The notes below the pieces were generated by a model. That model worked only from the letters and a program-made list of their open reading frames with translations, searched no databases and was not told the DNA's origin. DNA of 51,885 nt from Ignavibacterium sp. (GTDB lineage Bacteria; Zixibacteria; MSB-5A5; GN15; PGXB01), in contig DYGG01000021.1 in the NCBI GenBank assembly GCA_020724775.1, positions 1 through 51,885 of the forward strand, read 5' to 3'. Position numbers and translations under genes: made by a program. Position 1 is the stretch's first letter; each line of letters starts with the position of its first letter. Shown here piece by piece: positions 34,111-43,807 of the stretch.

Positions 34111-35548
34111 ATCGGTAACCGGAGTGCAATTGATCGGGCGGGATGATATTGCTATCAGCGGTATCGCGTATGACTCCCGAAAGGTTCAGCCGGGGATGCT
34201 CTTTGCCGCGGTACCGGGGTACAAAACCGATGGCCGTAAATTCATCCAGCAGGCGATTGCCAACGGCGCCGTGGTTGTCCTGACCGATTCGCCCGTCAAT
34301 CTTCAGTTACCGGTACTGGTCGCCGCATCTGTTCGCATAGCCCTGTCAGATATCGCCGCCTCATTCTACGGATTTCCCGGTCAACAACTGGAGTGTGTCG
34401 GGGCGACCGGCACCAACGGCAAGAGCACATCGGTTGCGGCCATCCGGCATATACTGGAAAAAGCCGGCAAGAAAACAGGGATGATTAATTCTCTGACTTA
34501 CGACACCGGCATTCGTCAGTATAAAGCCGACCGGACTACCCCCGAGTCGCTCGATTTGCAGCGGTATCTGTATGAAATGAGAGAAGCCGGATGCACCCAT
34601 GCCTCCCTTGAGGTTTCCTCCCATGCGCTGGTGCTTCATCGGGTAGAGAATATCGATTTTAAGGTCGGTCTCTACACCAATTTCAGCCGTGACCACCTTG
34701 ATTTTCATAATACTATGGAAGAATATCTGGCGGCGAAAAAACTGTTTTTGAAAAAACTGACAGGAGCGGATAAGGTCGTTGTGATAAACCGGGATGTTCC
34801 GGAATATGTCGCTTTCATTCCCGATGCTGCCTGTCGGGTGATAACCTACTCGGCGGCAGGAGAAAAGGCCGATATCATGATTCGAGATGCGAGTCTTGCG
34901 GCAGATTATTCTACTTTCGAATTACTGACGCCGGCCGGTTCTGCAAAAATATCGACCCGGCTGATAGGCCGGTACAATCTTGCTAATATGGCAGGAGCCG
35001 CCGCGGTTGCGTTTGCACTGGGCATTCCAACAGCGACTACGGCCGCGGCTCTGGAGACACTGGAGCCTGTACCAGGGCGGTTCCGCCCGGTAATGGCCGG
35101 GCAACCTTTCTCCATCCTGGTTGATTACGCCCATACTCCCGATGCCATTGAGCGCCTCTGTCTTTCCGCCCGGGAAATAACGCGCGGGCGTTTGATTATT
35201 CTGTTCGGGTGCGGCGGCGACCGGGACAAAGGGAAACGTCCCATAATGGGCAAGGCGGCAACGCGATATTCCGATTTCGCGGTCGTAACCTCCGACAATC
35301 CCCGCACCGAAGACCCGATGAAAATTATTGAGGATATTCTTCCCGGATTGAACGGCGACAACTATCTGGTCGTGCCTGACCGACGGGAGGCGATTCGGAA
35401 AGTCATCAAGATGGCGCAGCCGGGCGATACTATTCTTCTTGCCGGCAAAGGAGCCGAAGATTATCAGGAAATTGGCGCGCAGAAAATTCCTTATGATGAT
35501 ACCACGGAGGCGACCGCCGCTCTGGCGGAATTTGGATACAAGGAGTAG
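34082..35548 (+). CDS. murE: UDP-N-acetylmuramoyl-L-alanyl-D-glutamate--2,6-diaminopimelate ligase
   Basis: The 488-residue Mur ligase has the ATP-binding P-loop 'GATGTNGKSTSVAAI' near residue 110 and the central motif 'LEVSSHAL'. The C-terminal specificity motif DNPR is at 405-408. DNPR is the signature of enzymes that add meso-diaminopimelate, not lysine, so the peptidoglycan is predicted to be DAP type. The ATG at 34082 lies inside the end of ftsI; a 29-base overlap suggests coupled translation. Length is normal for the family. Confidence 0.96.
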   Translation: MRILLKNLIKSVTGVQLIGRDDIAISGIAYDSRKVQPGMLFAAVPGYKTDGRKFIQQAIANGAVVVLTDSPVNLQLPVLVAASVRIALSDIAASFYGFPGQQLECVGATGTNGKSTSVAAIRHILEKAGKKTGMINSLTYDTGIRQYKADRTTPESLDLQRYLYEMREAGCTHASLEVSSHALVLHRVENIDFKVGLYTNFSRDHLDFHNTMEEYLAAKKLFLKKLTGADKVVVINRDVPEYVAFIPDAACRVITYSAAGEKADIMIRDASLAADYSTFELLTPAGSAKISTRLIGRYNLANMAGAAAVAFALGIPTATTAAALETLEPVPGRFRPVMAGQPFSILVDYAHTPDAIERLCLSAREITRGRLIILFGCGGDRDKGKRPIMGKAATRYSDFAVVTSDNPRTEDPMKIIEDILPGLNGDNYLVVPDRREAIRKVIKMAQPGDTILLAGKGAEDYQEIGAQKIPYDDTTEATAALAEFGYKE

Positions 35549-35555
35549 TTGACGG

Positions 35556-36968
35556 GTGATAAGTTTGGATTACAGGACACTGGCACAGGAAGTGCATGGA
35601 GAACTGGCAAACAGCAGATTCGGCGCAGCCGAATTCCGCGGTGTATCCATTGACAGTCGCGCCGTTTCGGAACAGCAGTTATTTATTGCTATCCGAGGCG
35701 TCCGGGATGACGGACATAAGTACATTCGGAATATTCTGAATATTCCGGGAGTCGGGCTGATGGTCCGCCGCGGATATGAGGCTCTTCCCGAACTATACAA
35801 TGACCTTCCGGTCGTAATTGTCGAGGATACTCATCAGGCTATGAGGGAACTGGCTCGTGGCTACCGGCGCCGTTTGAAATGCTATGTCATTGCCGTCACC
35901 GGCTCCAATGGCAAAACCACGACCAAGGAATTTATCTATGCGATGATTGCCTCCCGCTTCAAGAGCAGTTATCGCTCGCAGGGGAATCTGAACAATCTCT
36001 ACGGTCTGCCGCTGACGATTTTTGCCATGCCGTCGGATACAAGATATGCGGTTTTTGAATTGGGGATTTCGCTGCCCGATGAGATGACCGGACTGGCGAC
36101 CATTGCCGAGCCGGACCTGGCGCTCATAACCAATGTGGGACCGACTCATCTGGAAACGCTCGGCACGGTTGAGAATGTCGCCGCCGCCAAATTTGAGTTG
36201 GTTGATTTCTTGAGTGATGACAAACCGGTAGTACTGAACGCCGATTCCGAGCCGGTTATGCAGGCGGCGGCAAAGAGAAAACGGAAATTCATCACCTATG
36301 GCATAAAGAATCAGGCTGACTTTATGGCTCGCCCCGCCGGAATTTCGGAGGATGGTTTTCCACTGGTCGAGATTGAGCGGCATCTCATTAAAGTGCCTCT
36401 TTTCGGGGAGCACCAGGCATATAATCTCCTCGCCGGATACGCTGTCTCCAGAGTCCTCGGCATCGATATTACACCGGCCGACCTCGACCGGATTGATTAC
36501 CGCTTTGCTCCCTATCGCGGCGAAATCGAGAATATCAACGGCGTGACTGTTATCGCCGATTGTTACAATGCCAATCCGGTTTCGATGAAATCAGGTCTCC
36601 GCTCCTTTCACCATTATATGAGCAATCCGACTCTGGCAAAGCGACGTTCTGTCGTCACTATCGGCGACATGCTGGAATTGGGGGAGAAATCAGCCCAATA
36701 CCATGCCGACATCGGGAAATTGCTCGGGAATTTGAGATTTGATATGGTGCTCGCCGTGGGACAGCAGTCACGTGAAATTGTAACCGGGGCGATAGATGCC
36801 GGATTCATCAAAGAAAGAATATTACATTTTGAAAATACCGAGCAGGCGGGAGATTTTCTGATAGACAATGTCAGGAGGGGAGACATTGTCTATTTGAAAG
36901 CCTCCCGCGGCATCGGACTGGAAAAATTGATAACCCTTCTTAAGGGAAGCGCTTTTCGTCAGAACTGA
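35556..36968 (+). CDS. murF: UDP-N-acetylmuramoyl-tripeptide--D-alanyl-D-alanine ligase
   Basis: The 470-residue Mur ligase adds D-Ala-D-Ala to complete the pentapeptide. The P-loop is 'VTGSNGKTTTKEFI' near residue 114. 'GNLNNLYGLPLTIF' and 'FELGISLPDEMTGL' are specific to MurF, and 'VIADCYNANPVSMKSGL' lies near residue 333. The start is GTG with AAGGAG at 35540-35545. Seven bases separate it from murE and one from mraY. D-Ala-D-Ala must come from a ddl gene elsewhere, as none is in this operon. Confidence 0.95.
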   Translation: MISLDYRTLAQEVHGELANSRFGAAEFRGVSIDSRAVSEQQLFIAIRGVRDDGHKYIRNILNIPGVGLMVRRGYEALPELYNDLPVVIVEDTHQAMRELARGYRRRLKCYVIAVTGSNGKTTTKEFIYAMIASRFKSSYRSQGNLNNLYGLPLTIFAMPSDTRYAVFELGISLPDEMTGLATIAEPDLALITNVGPTHLETLGTVENVAAAKFELVDFLSDDKPVVLNADSEPVMQAAAKRKRKFITYGIKNQADFMARPAGISEDGFPLVEIERHLIKVPLFGEHQAYNLLAGYAVSRVLGIDITPADLDRIDYRFAPYRGEIENINGVTVIADCYNANPVSMKSGLRSFHHYMSNPTLAKRRSVVTIGDMLELGEKSAQYHADIGKLLGNLRFDMVLAVGQQSREIVTGAIDAGFIKERILHFENTEQAGDFLIDNVRRGDIVYLKASRGIGLEKLITLLKGSAFRQN

Positions 36969-36969
36969 T

Positions 36970-38058
36970 ATGCTCTATTTCTTATTTACCAGCCTGGTCG
37001 GTTATGTTTCCGGATTTAATCTCTTCCGGTATATAACCTTTCGCACCGCCGCCGCCACCATCACGGCCATTCTGATTACGCTCTTTCTGGGTCCCTATTT
37101 CATCCGCCTTTTGCGGAAGTTCCAGATTAAAGAGAAAATTCGCACCGACGGACCGCAGACGCATCTGGCGAAGGAAGGGACGCCGACCATGGGGGGAATT
37201 ATTATCCTGACCGCCATCATCATTCCGACCGTCCTCTGGGCCGATATGACCAACTATTTTATCCTGATGATTTTACTTACGACTTTCTGGCTGGGGTTAA
37301 TCGGGTTCATGGATGATTACCTGAAGGCGGTGAAACATCAGCCGAAGGGGATGGTGGCGCGCAAGAAACTGATTGGCCAGTTATCGCTGGGGATTGTCTT
37401 CGGCCTTGTGCTTACTTTTCTTCCCCCTAACTTCAGTTTTGACGGCACCACCGGCATACCGTTTCTGAAGAACTATATTCTCAATCTGGGGATACTCTAT
37501 ATCCCGTTCGTGGCTATGGTAATTACCGGATTTTCCAACGGGGTGAACTTGTCGGACGGACTTGACGGCCTGGCAATCGGACTATCCGGCATCTGCTTCG
37601 TGGCTTTTACCGGACTGACTTATGTAACCGGACGCGCCGACTTCTCCAATTATCTTCAGATTGAATATATACCGGGCGCAGGGGAGATGGCAGTCTATTG
37701 CGGCGCGGCTCTGGGTGCGGCGATAGGCTTTCTCTGGTTTAATTCTCATCCGGCCGAGGTCTTTATGGGGGATACCGGCGCCCTGGCGCTGGGAGGCGCT
37801 CTTGGCGCCATTGCCGTTCTGATTAAGAAGGAACTGATACTGGTGATTGTCGGCGGGGTTTTTGTTATAGAGGCTCTGTCGGTCGTAATACAGGTTTTAT
37901 CATATCGATATAGAGGCGGTAAGAGAGTTTTCAAGATGGCGCCGCTGCATCATCATTTTGAACTGCTCGGATGGCCCGAATCGAAGGTGGTCATTCGCTT
38001 CTGGATTATAGGCGCCCTCTTTGCCCTTTTAACACTTTCGACGTTGAAAATCAGATGA
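36970..38058 (+). CDS. mraY: Phospho-N-acetylmuramoyl-pentapeptide-transferase
   Basis: The 362-residue enzyme with about ten membrane segments makes lipid I from UDP-MurNAc-pentapeptide and undecaprenyl phosphate. It shows 'LAKEGTPTMGGI' near residue 66, 'GFMDDYLK' with the catalytic aspartates near 113, 'NLSDGLDGLA' near 196 and 'MAPLHHHFELLGWPE' near 322. All are strict family signatures. It starts one base after murF and its TGA overlaps the ATG of murD. Confidence 0.97.
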   Translation: MLYFLFTSLVGYVSGFNLFRYITFRTAAATITAILITLFLGPYFIRLLRKFQIKEKIRTDGPQTHLAKEGTPTMGGIIILTAIIIPTVLWADMTNYFILMILLTTFWLGLIGFMDDYLKAVKHQPKGMVARKKLIGQLSLGIVFGLVLTFLPPNFSFDGTTGIPFLKNYILNLGILYIPFVAMVITGFSNGVNLSDGLDGLAIGLSGICFVAFTGLTYVTGRADFSNYLQIEYIPGAGEMAVYCGAALGAAIGFLWFNSHPAEVFMGDTGALALGGALGAIAVLIKKELILVIVGGVFVIEALSVVIQVLSYRYRGGKRVFKMAPLHHHFELLGWPESKVVIRFWIIGALFALLTLSTLKIR

Positions 38059-39449
38059 CCACAAAAGACCGAGTAAAAGGCAGGAAAATCGGCATCATCG
38101 GGATGGCCCGCTCCGGACTGGCGGCGGCAAAGTTAATCAAAAAGTTGGGAGGGTACCCCTTTGTCTCCGATGTCAAGACCGAAGAGCAATTGACAAAGGA
38201 AATCGCTCTTCTCAAGGAGCAGGAGATTCCGTATGAGACCGGCGGGCATACCGAGCGGCTTCTCAAATCAGACTTCGTGATTCTTTCGCCGGGCGTCCCG
38301 CGCCAGACTCCGATTATCGGTCAGATAGATGCCGCCGGCATTCCGATTTTTTCCGAGATAGAACTGGCCTCCTGGTTCTGCCGCGGAAAAATTATCGCCA
38401 TCACCGGCTCCAACGGCAAGACCACCACCACCAGTCTGACCGGCGAGGTTCTGACCAGCGGCGGACTCAAGAATATCGTCTGCGGAAATATCGGCAATCC
38501 GTTCGCCGAAGTTGTTCTGGATATCCCCGCCGACGGTTTTGCCGTGGTCGAGGTCTCCAATTTTCAACTGGAGACTATTGAAGATTTCGCGCCGCATATT
38601 GCCATGATTCTCAATCTCACCCCTGACCATCTTGACCGGTATGACGGTTTTGACGATTACAAAAAAGCCAAGTATCGGATTGCCGAAAACCAGGCATCGA
38701 CCGATTATCTGATTCTCAATGCCGATGACGCCGTCATCGACCGCAATCATATCGCCACCGGAGCGCAGAAGATATATTTTTCAACCGCCCGCAGTTTGCC
38801 GACCGGGGTCTTCCAGAGGGGAGAGTCACTGGTCGGCATGGCGGGCGGCAGAGAAATGGAAATCATCGATATAAAGCAGATACGGATTCAGGGGCCGCAT
38901 AACCTTCAGAATGCCGCAGCCGCCTCGTTGGCGGGAATACTTCTCGGAATAGCCCCCGAAAAAATCGCCGCCGCCCTTCGCTCCTTCCCCGGCGTCCCCC
39001 ACCGCCTGGAAGATGTCGACGTCGTCGCCGGAATAAGATTCATCAACGACTCCAAAGCGACCAATGTCGATTCTGTCTGTTTTGCCCTGCGCTCCATCAA
39101 GACTCCCATCTGCCTGATCGCCGGAGGGCGAGATAAAGGAGGCAGTTATCAGCCGATTGCCGAAACTGGGCGGGGAAAAATCAAAGAGATAATTCTGATA
39201 GGGGAAGCGCGCGAGAAGATGTTCGACGCCCTGGGATGTCACTTCCCGGTGCAGTTTGCCGCCAGCATGGAGGAAGCGGTGAAGAAGGCTTTCGAGGCGG
39301 CATCGCCGGGAGAGACCGTGCTCCTCTCCCCGGCTTGCTCCAGTTTTGATATGTTTGAAAATTTCGAGCACCGCGGCGAGACCTTCAAGAAAATCGTCAA
39401 TTCTCTTAAGAATAACCATTCCGCCTCGCAAAGAATTGGAGCCAAATGA
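38055..39449 (+). CDS. murD: UDP-N-acetylmuramoylalanine--D-glutamate ligase
   Basis: The 464-residue Mur ligase adds D-glutamate. It begins with an N-terminal Rossmann segment, 'KIGIIGMARSGLAAAKL'. The P-loop is 'ITGSNGKTTTTSLT' near residue 117, 'VVEVSNFQLETI' is near 166, and 'INDSKATNVDSVCFALRS' near 333 is typical of MurD. The ATG at 38055 overlaps the mraY stop (ATGA); a longer in-frame start at 37971 would lie within mraY and is rejected. The end again overlaps the next start by ATGA. Confidence 0.95.
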   Translation: MTTKDRVKGRKIGIIGMARSGLAAAKLIKKLGGYPFVSDVKTEEQLTKEIALLKEQEIPYETGGHTERLLKSDFVILSPGVPRQTPIIGQIDAAGIPIFSEIELASWFCRGKIIAITGSNGKTTTTSLTGEVLTSGGLKNIVCGNIGNPFAEVVLDIPADGFAVVEVSNFQLETIEDFAPHIAMILNLTPDHLDRYDGFDDYKKAKYRIAENQASTDYLILNADDAVIDRNHIATGAQKIYFSTARSLPTGVFQRGESLVGMAGGREMEIIDIKQIRIQGPHNLQNAAAASLAGILLGIAPEKIAAALRSFPGVPHRLEDVDVVAGIRFINDSKATNVDSVCFALRSIKTPICLIAGGRDKGGSYQPIAETGRGKIKEIILIGEAREKMFDALGCHFPVQFAASMEEAVKKAFEAASPGETVLLSPACSSFDMFENFEHRGETFKKIVNSLKNNHSASQRIGAK

Positions 39450-40531
39450 CCATGGACAAGATTCTTTTGTACGCGGCGGTCTTTCTGGTGATTATCGGGC
39501 TGGTGACGGTATACTCGGCATCGTCGCTCATTGCCCGCGAATCTTTCAATTCGCAGTTTCACTTTCTATATAAGCAGGCGATATTCTTACTCCTGGGGAT
39601 TCTAATTGCTCTGGTGGTTATCCGCCTTGACCTGAAACGGCTCGCCCCGTATTCCGTGCCGATTGTCTTTATCTGTATCGCCCTGCTGGCGGCAGTTTTC
39701 GCTTTCCCCAGTCGAAATGACGCCCATCGCTGGATAAATATCGGTCCTTTCACTATACAACCTTCGGAACTGTTCAAACTGGCTATTATCTATTATCTGG
39801 CATTCTCGTTGTCGCAAAAAAAGCGCAATATCGAAGACTGGCGGCAGTTGGTTTTCCCCTATGCGCCGCTCATCGGCTCCGGAATTCTTCTCATCATCTT
39901 TGAGCCGGGCCTGGGTTCCGCGCTGACTATCACGGCGACCGTCATAGTAATACTCTTTCTCGCCGGCATGCGCCTGTATCATCTGGCGTTGTTCACGGTG
40001 CCGCTGGGCGCGGTCGCCACTTTCCTGATTTTCATCTACGGCTACAAAAAAGCGCGCGTACTGGATTACCTCTCGGCGATTCAGGACCCGCTGGCAGGGA
40101 GTTTCCAGGTGAAACAGGCGATACTCGCCATGGGAGCGGGCGGTCTCTATGGCGCCGGACTCGGCAACGGCAGACAGAAAATGTTTTTCCTGCCGTACCC
40201 CTACACCGATTTTATCTATGCCAGCATCGGTGAAGAATTCGGCTTTATCGGTCTTTGCATAATATTACTTCTGTTTGCAATTATTGTCTGGCGGGGAATT
40301 CATATTGCCCTCTATCAACCGGACCGCTTTGGGTTCCTCCTGGCGATGGGGGTAACGGCATCAATAATGATTGCGGTAGTAATAAACGTAGGCGTGGTGA
40401 CCACACTGCTTCCGACCACCGGCATTCCTCTGCCGCTGATATCTTACGGCGGCACCGCTCTGCTTGTGTCGATAGCCTCCATAGCCATCCTTTTGAATCT
40501 CTCGCGCCGGAAGGGAGTGATTGCCCGATGA
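39446..40531 (+). CDS. ftsW: Septal peptidoglycan glycosyltransferase of the SEDS family
   Basis: The 361-residue membrane protein has about ten segments and the SEDS signatures 'VTVYSASS' near the start, 'HRWINIGPFTIQPSELFKLA' near residue 92, 'YTDFIYASIGEEFGFIG' near 253 and 'PTTGIPLPLISYGGTALL' near 321. FtsW polymerises lipid II at the septum together with FtsI. Position between murD and murG argues for ftsW rather than rodA. It overlaps both neighbours by four bases (ATGA). Confidence 0.95.
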   Translation: MTMDKILLYAAVFLVIIGLVTVYSASSLIARESFNSQFHFLYKQAIFLLLGILIALVVIRLDLKRLAPYSVPIVFICIALLAAVFAFPSRNDAHRWINIGPFTIQPSELFKLAIIYYLAFSLSQKKRNIEDWRQLVFPYAPLIGSGILLIIFEPGLGSALTITATVIVILFLAGMRLYHLALFTVPLGAVATFLIFIYGYKKARVLDYLSAIQDPLAGSFQVKQAILAMGAGGLYGAGLGNGRQKMFFLPYPYTDFIYASIGEEFGFIGLCIILLLFAIIVWRGIHIALYQPDRFGFLLAMGVTASIMIAVVINVGVVTTLLPTTGIPLPLISYGGTALLVSIASIAILLNLSRRKGVIAR

Positions 40532-41643
40532 AACCGCTCAAGGTGATCTTTGCCGGAGGCGGCACCGGAGGACATCTTTTCCCGGCGCTGGCAATCGCCG
40601 ACAAACTGAAACAGCGCTCCTCAAGTAATGCCCGACCGGATATTCTCTTCATCGGAACCAAACGGGGATTGGAGTTCCGAATCAGGGAGTCGCTCGGTTA
40701 TCCTCTGAAACTGATAAATGTGCGGGGTATGGCGCGGCGCTTAACTCTCGTCAATCTTCTTGTTCCCTTTCTTCTGGTCGGCGCGGTTGTCAAATCGATG
40801 CTTATCATCGCCCGCTTCCATCCCGATATCGTCATCGGCAGCGGCGGATATGTTATGGGACCGGTGCTTATTGCCGCCATCATCATGGGGAAAAGACGTG
40901 TCATTCAGGAGCAGAATTCTTTTCCCGGCGTAACCACGCGAAAACTGGCCGGCAAAGTTGACCGGGTCTTTCTCGGATTCGGCGAGGCATCAAAATATCT
41001 TCCGGCAAAAGCGAGACTGGTCGAATCCGGCAATCCTATCAAAGAGGTGATAGGGACCATCCCCCCGGAGGAAGGGCGGAGATATTTTGGAGTCCAATCC
41101 GGCAAGAGAGTTATCCTGATTCTTGGCGGCAGTCAGGGCGCGACGGCAATTAATAGGAACATTTTGAGTCATATCGCAAAATTACCGGAAGATTTTCATC
41201 TGATATGGCAAACAGGCGAAAGGGACTACAAGGATGTGGCCGCATCCGCGGGCGGCAAGGTTTCAGGCCGCGCCCTTTTTGCTTTTACTGATAGGATAGA
41301 ATATGCCTATGCCGCCGCCGACATCGTCATCGCCCGCGCCGGCGCGCTCACGCTGGCCGAGATAATTGCGGCCGGGTCGCCGTCGCTTCTGGTGCCGTAC
41401 CCTCACGCCGCTGGAGACCATCAACGGAAGAATGCCCTACCGATGGAAAAAATGGGAGCCTCCATAATTGTGGAAGACCGTCAACTCCGGGAGAAAAATC
41501 TTCTGGATGAGGCGGTTGGAGTATTCCAGTCCGGGCTATACGACGCCATGAAAAAGGCGGTTGAGTCACTGCGCGCCAGAAGAAACAGGCCTGCCGCCGA
41601 CTTGATTGCTGATGAAATAGAGGCGCTCTTAAATATCTCTTGA
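40528..41643 (+). CDS. murG: Lipid II synthase (undecaprenyl-PP-MurNAc-pentapeptide GlcNAc transferase)
   Basis: The 371-residue GT-B enzyme adds GlcNAc to lipid I. The N-terminal glycine-rich loop is 'FAGGGTGGHLFPALAIAD'. 'VIGSGGYVMGPVLIAAIIMGKRRVIQEQNSFPG' is near residue 94, 'LGGSQGATAINR' near 196 and 'IARAGALTLAEIIAAGSPSLLVPYPHAAGDHQRKNA' near 269. The ATG at 40528 overlaps the ftsW TGA. An in-frame start far upstream at 40255 lies in ftsW and is rejected. Confidence 0.96.
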   Translation: MKPLKVIFAGGGTGGHLFPALAIADKLKQRSSSNARPDILFIGTKRGLEFRIRESLGYPLKLINVRGMARRLTLVNLLVPFLLVGAVVKSMLIIARFHPDIVIGSGGYVMGPVLIAAIIMGKRRVIQEQNSFPGVTTRKLAGKVDRVFLGFGEASKYLPAKARLVESGNPIKEVIGTIPPEEGRRYFGVQSGKRVILILGGSQGATAINRNILSHIAKLPEDFHLIWQTGERDYKDVAASAGGKVSGRALFAFTDRIEYAYAAADIVIARAGALTLAEIIAAGSPSLLVPYPHAAGDHQRKNALPMEKMGASIIVEDRQLREKNLLDEAVGVFQSGLYDAMKKAVESLRARRNRPAADLIADEIEALLNIS

Positions 41644-41651
41644 GGTAAGAA

Positions 41652-43070
41652 GTGAAGACTTTTGTTGCGGCAAAATCAAAATTCGAAGGCAAGAAAATGA
41701 TTTTTGGAAAATTCAGAGAACTGTTTTTTGTCGGAATCTGCGGCGCCGGTATGTCCGGCATCGCTGAGATTCTTCATAACCTCGGCTACAAGGTGAGCGG
41801 TTCTGACCTGGCGCCCGGGGATGTCGGCGCGCATCTGCAAAAGCTCGGCATCAATGTTTACACCGGGCATGAGGGACATAATATCGGCACCGCCAATGTG
41901 GTCGTTATCTCTTCGGCCGTCAGCAAAGACAACCCGGAAGTCATCGAAGCGCGGCGGCGCGGAATTCCTATTATCAAGAGAGCCGAGATGCTGGGCGAAC
42001 TGATGCGTCTCAAATACTCCATCGGCATTGCCGGTACTCACGGCAAGACCACCACCACGTCAATGGTGGGGAAAATCCTCTATGAGGCTCGTTTTGACCC
42101 GACCGTGATTGTCGGGGGGATTGTCGCCGGCACCGGTTCCGGAGCGTCGCTGGGAGCGGGAGATTATCTGGTGGCGGAAGCGGATGAATACGACCGTTCC
42201 TTCCTGTCAATGTTACCGTCAATGGCGCTGGTGACCAATATCGAACCTGACCATCTCAGCAGTTACGACGGAATCGATGACCTGGAAAACTCTTTTCTGA
42301 CATATATGAATCGGGTTCCTTTCTACGGCCTGGTGATTTACTGCATAGATGACCCTACTCTGGCGCGCCTGCGTCACAAAATCACGCGGGCTTCTGTCAG
42401 TTATGGGTTCTCCTCCGATGCCGACTATCAGGCGACCGATGTCGTGCTCAAAGAGGGAAAATCACGCTTCACGGTTTTCAAGCGGGGAGAGCGGCTGGGG
42501 CTATTCACGCTCAATATCCCCGGAAGACATAATGTTCAGAATGCGGTCGGCGCCATTGCCGCCGCCTCGGAACTGGAAATCCCCACCGAAACTATAGGAG
42601 AGGCTCTATCGCTCTTCCGGACGGTAGAGCGCCGATTCGAGATAAAAGCGGAAGTCAACAATATCATGGTGGTCGATGACTATGCCCACCATCCCACCGA
42701 GATTTCGGCCACCCTGGATACTGCCCGCAGTTTCAATCGTCGGGTCATCGCCATTTTCCAGCCGCATCTGTTCAGCCGCACCAAGCAGTTTTATCGGGAG
42801 TTCGCGGAAGCGCTGCACAAAGCCGATATCGTATTTCTTGCCGATATCTATCCGGCCCGCGAGAAACCGATGGAGGGGGTCACGGCGGAAATGATTTCCG
42901 ACTACGCCCGGCAGCGCGGGTATGAAAATATCCACTATATCGGTCCCAAAGAAAACGGAGTGCCGGAGTTGTTGAAGATAGTGCGCGCCGGTGACATGGT
43001 TATTACCATCGGAGCCGGAAGCATTACCCGGATCAATCCTGAAATCGCGAAAGCCCTGGAGAAAAAATGA
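41652..43070 (+). CDS. murC: UDP-N-acetylmuramate--L-alanine ligase
   Basis: The 472-residue Mur ligase adds the first L-alanine. 'FFVGICGAGMSGIAEIL' starts the Rossmann domain, the P-loop is 'IAGTHGKTTTTSMVGKIL', and 'VVDDYAHHPTEI' near residue 337 is MurC-specific. Two starts are possible. GTG at 41652 has GAGG (41642-41645) 6 bases upstream; ATG at 41697 has AAGG 7 bases upstream and gives a protein 15 residues shorter that still has the whole domain. GTG is chosen for its better ribosome site and spacing to murG. The gene overlaps ftsQ by ATGA; murB, often next to murC, is absent. Confidence 0.94.
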   Translation: MKTFVAAKSKFEGKKMIFGKFRELFFVGICGAGMSGIAEILHNLGYKVSGSDLAPGDVGAHLQKLGINVYTGHEGHNIGTANVVVISSAVSKDNPEVIEARRRGIPIIKRAEMLGELMRLKYSIGIAGTHGKTTTTSMVGKILYEARFDPTVIVGGIVAGTGSGASLGAGDYLVAEADEYDRSFLSMLPSMALVTNIEPDHLSSYDGIDDLENSFLTYMNRVPFYGLVIYCIDDPTLARLRHKITRASVSYGFSSDADYQATDVVLKEGKSRFTVFKRGERLGLFTLNIPGRHNVQNAVGAIAAASELEIPTETIGEALSLFRTVERRFEIKAEVNNIMVVDDYAHHPTEISATLDTARSFNRRVIAIFQPHLFSRTKQFYREFAEALHKADIVFLADIYPAREKPMEGVTAEMISDYARQRGYENIHYIGPKENGVPELLKIVRAGDMVITIGAGSITRINPEIAKALEKK

Positions 43071-43807
43071 CCTTCCGAGTCCGCAGGCCGTTTTTCATTC
43101 TCCTGCTTCTGACTATTCTGATGGTCGGGACGGCGGCCTATGCCTATTACACCGGATATTTTGTGCTCAAGACCATTACCATTGAGCCTCCCGAGTATCT
43201 GGCTTCGCTTGAAAAAATCCCCCTTCGCCCGGGGCAAAGCCTTCTTTCTCTGCCGGTTGACGAATCGCTCACGTTCTTGTGCGATGGGCGTAAAGTCAGC
43301 CGGGTGGCGCTGAAGTACCAATTCCCCGACGCGGTAAAAATAGAGATAACAGACGCGGTTCCGACCGTGCTGGCGTTCGGTGACGACAAAAAGACGCTTC
43401 TGGGAATCGACCGTAGAGGGCAGGTCATTTCCTATGTGAGGGAGGCGAACCTGATGCCGTACCCACTGGTAACGGGATTAAAAAATCTCCGGCTATATGA
43501 AACGGTCAGCGACAGCAATTTCACGATTCTTCTGGAGCAACTTATTCAATTGCAGGCGCGGGGGAACGAGTTGTATGAGAATATTTCGACTATCAATCTG
43601 TCGCCCGCGGATTCTGTGGTGGTTTACATCGACGGTCTGCCTTTTCCAGTGATTGCCTATCCCGGACGATTTTCACGGGCGCTGGAGCGGCTGCCGCATT
43701 TTCTCTCACTGGCGGAAAAAGAATTAAAGGAGATAGTATATATCGACATGCGGTCCCAGGAACAGATAATAGCCAAGAGAAAAGAATGTCCGAAACAAAA
43801 ATCATAA
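43067..43807 (+). CDS. ftsQ: FtsQ-like cell division protein
   Basis: The 246-residue bitopic protein has a short basic N-terminus and a membrane segment at about residues 7-27. A periplasmic POTRA domain begins near 'LKTITIEPPEYL' and is followed by the beta domain ending in 'KEIVYIDMRSQEQIIAKRKE'. FtsQ bridges FtsL/FtsB to the rest of the divisome. Sequence conservation is modest, but the fold pattern and the position between murC and ftsA are standard. It overlaps ftsA by 22 bases. Confidence 0.9.
   Translation: MTFRVRRPFFILLLLTILMVGTAAYAYYTGYFVLKTITIEPPEYLASLEKIPLRPGQSLLSLPVDESLTFLCDGRKVSRVALKYQFPDAVKIEITDAVPTVLAFGDDKKTLLGIDRRGQVISYVREANLMPYPLVTGLKNLRLYETVSDSNFTILLEQLIQLQARGNELYENISTINLSPADSVVVYIDGLPFPVIAYPGRFSRALERLPHFLSLAEKELKEIVYIDMRSQEQIIAKRKECPKQKS

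Noticed and set aside
37971-38054. N-terminal extension of murD
   Set aside because: It overlaps mraY coding sequence; the ATG at 38055 starts the Rossmann segment at the normal distance.
40255-40527. Long N-terminal extension of murG
   Set aside because: It lies within ftsW in another frame, and the ATG at 40528 gives the exact family N-terminus with an ATGA overlap.
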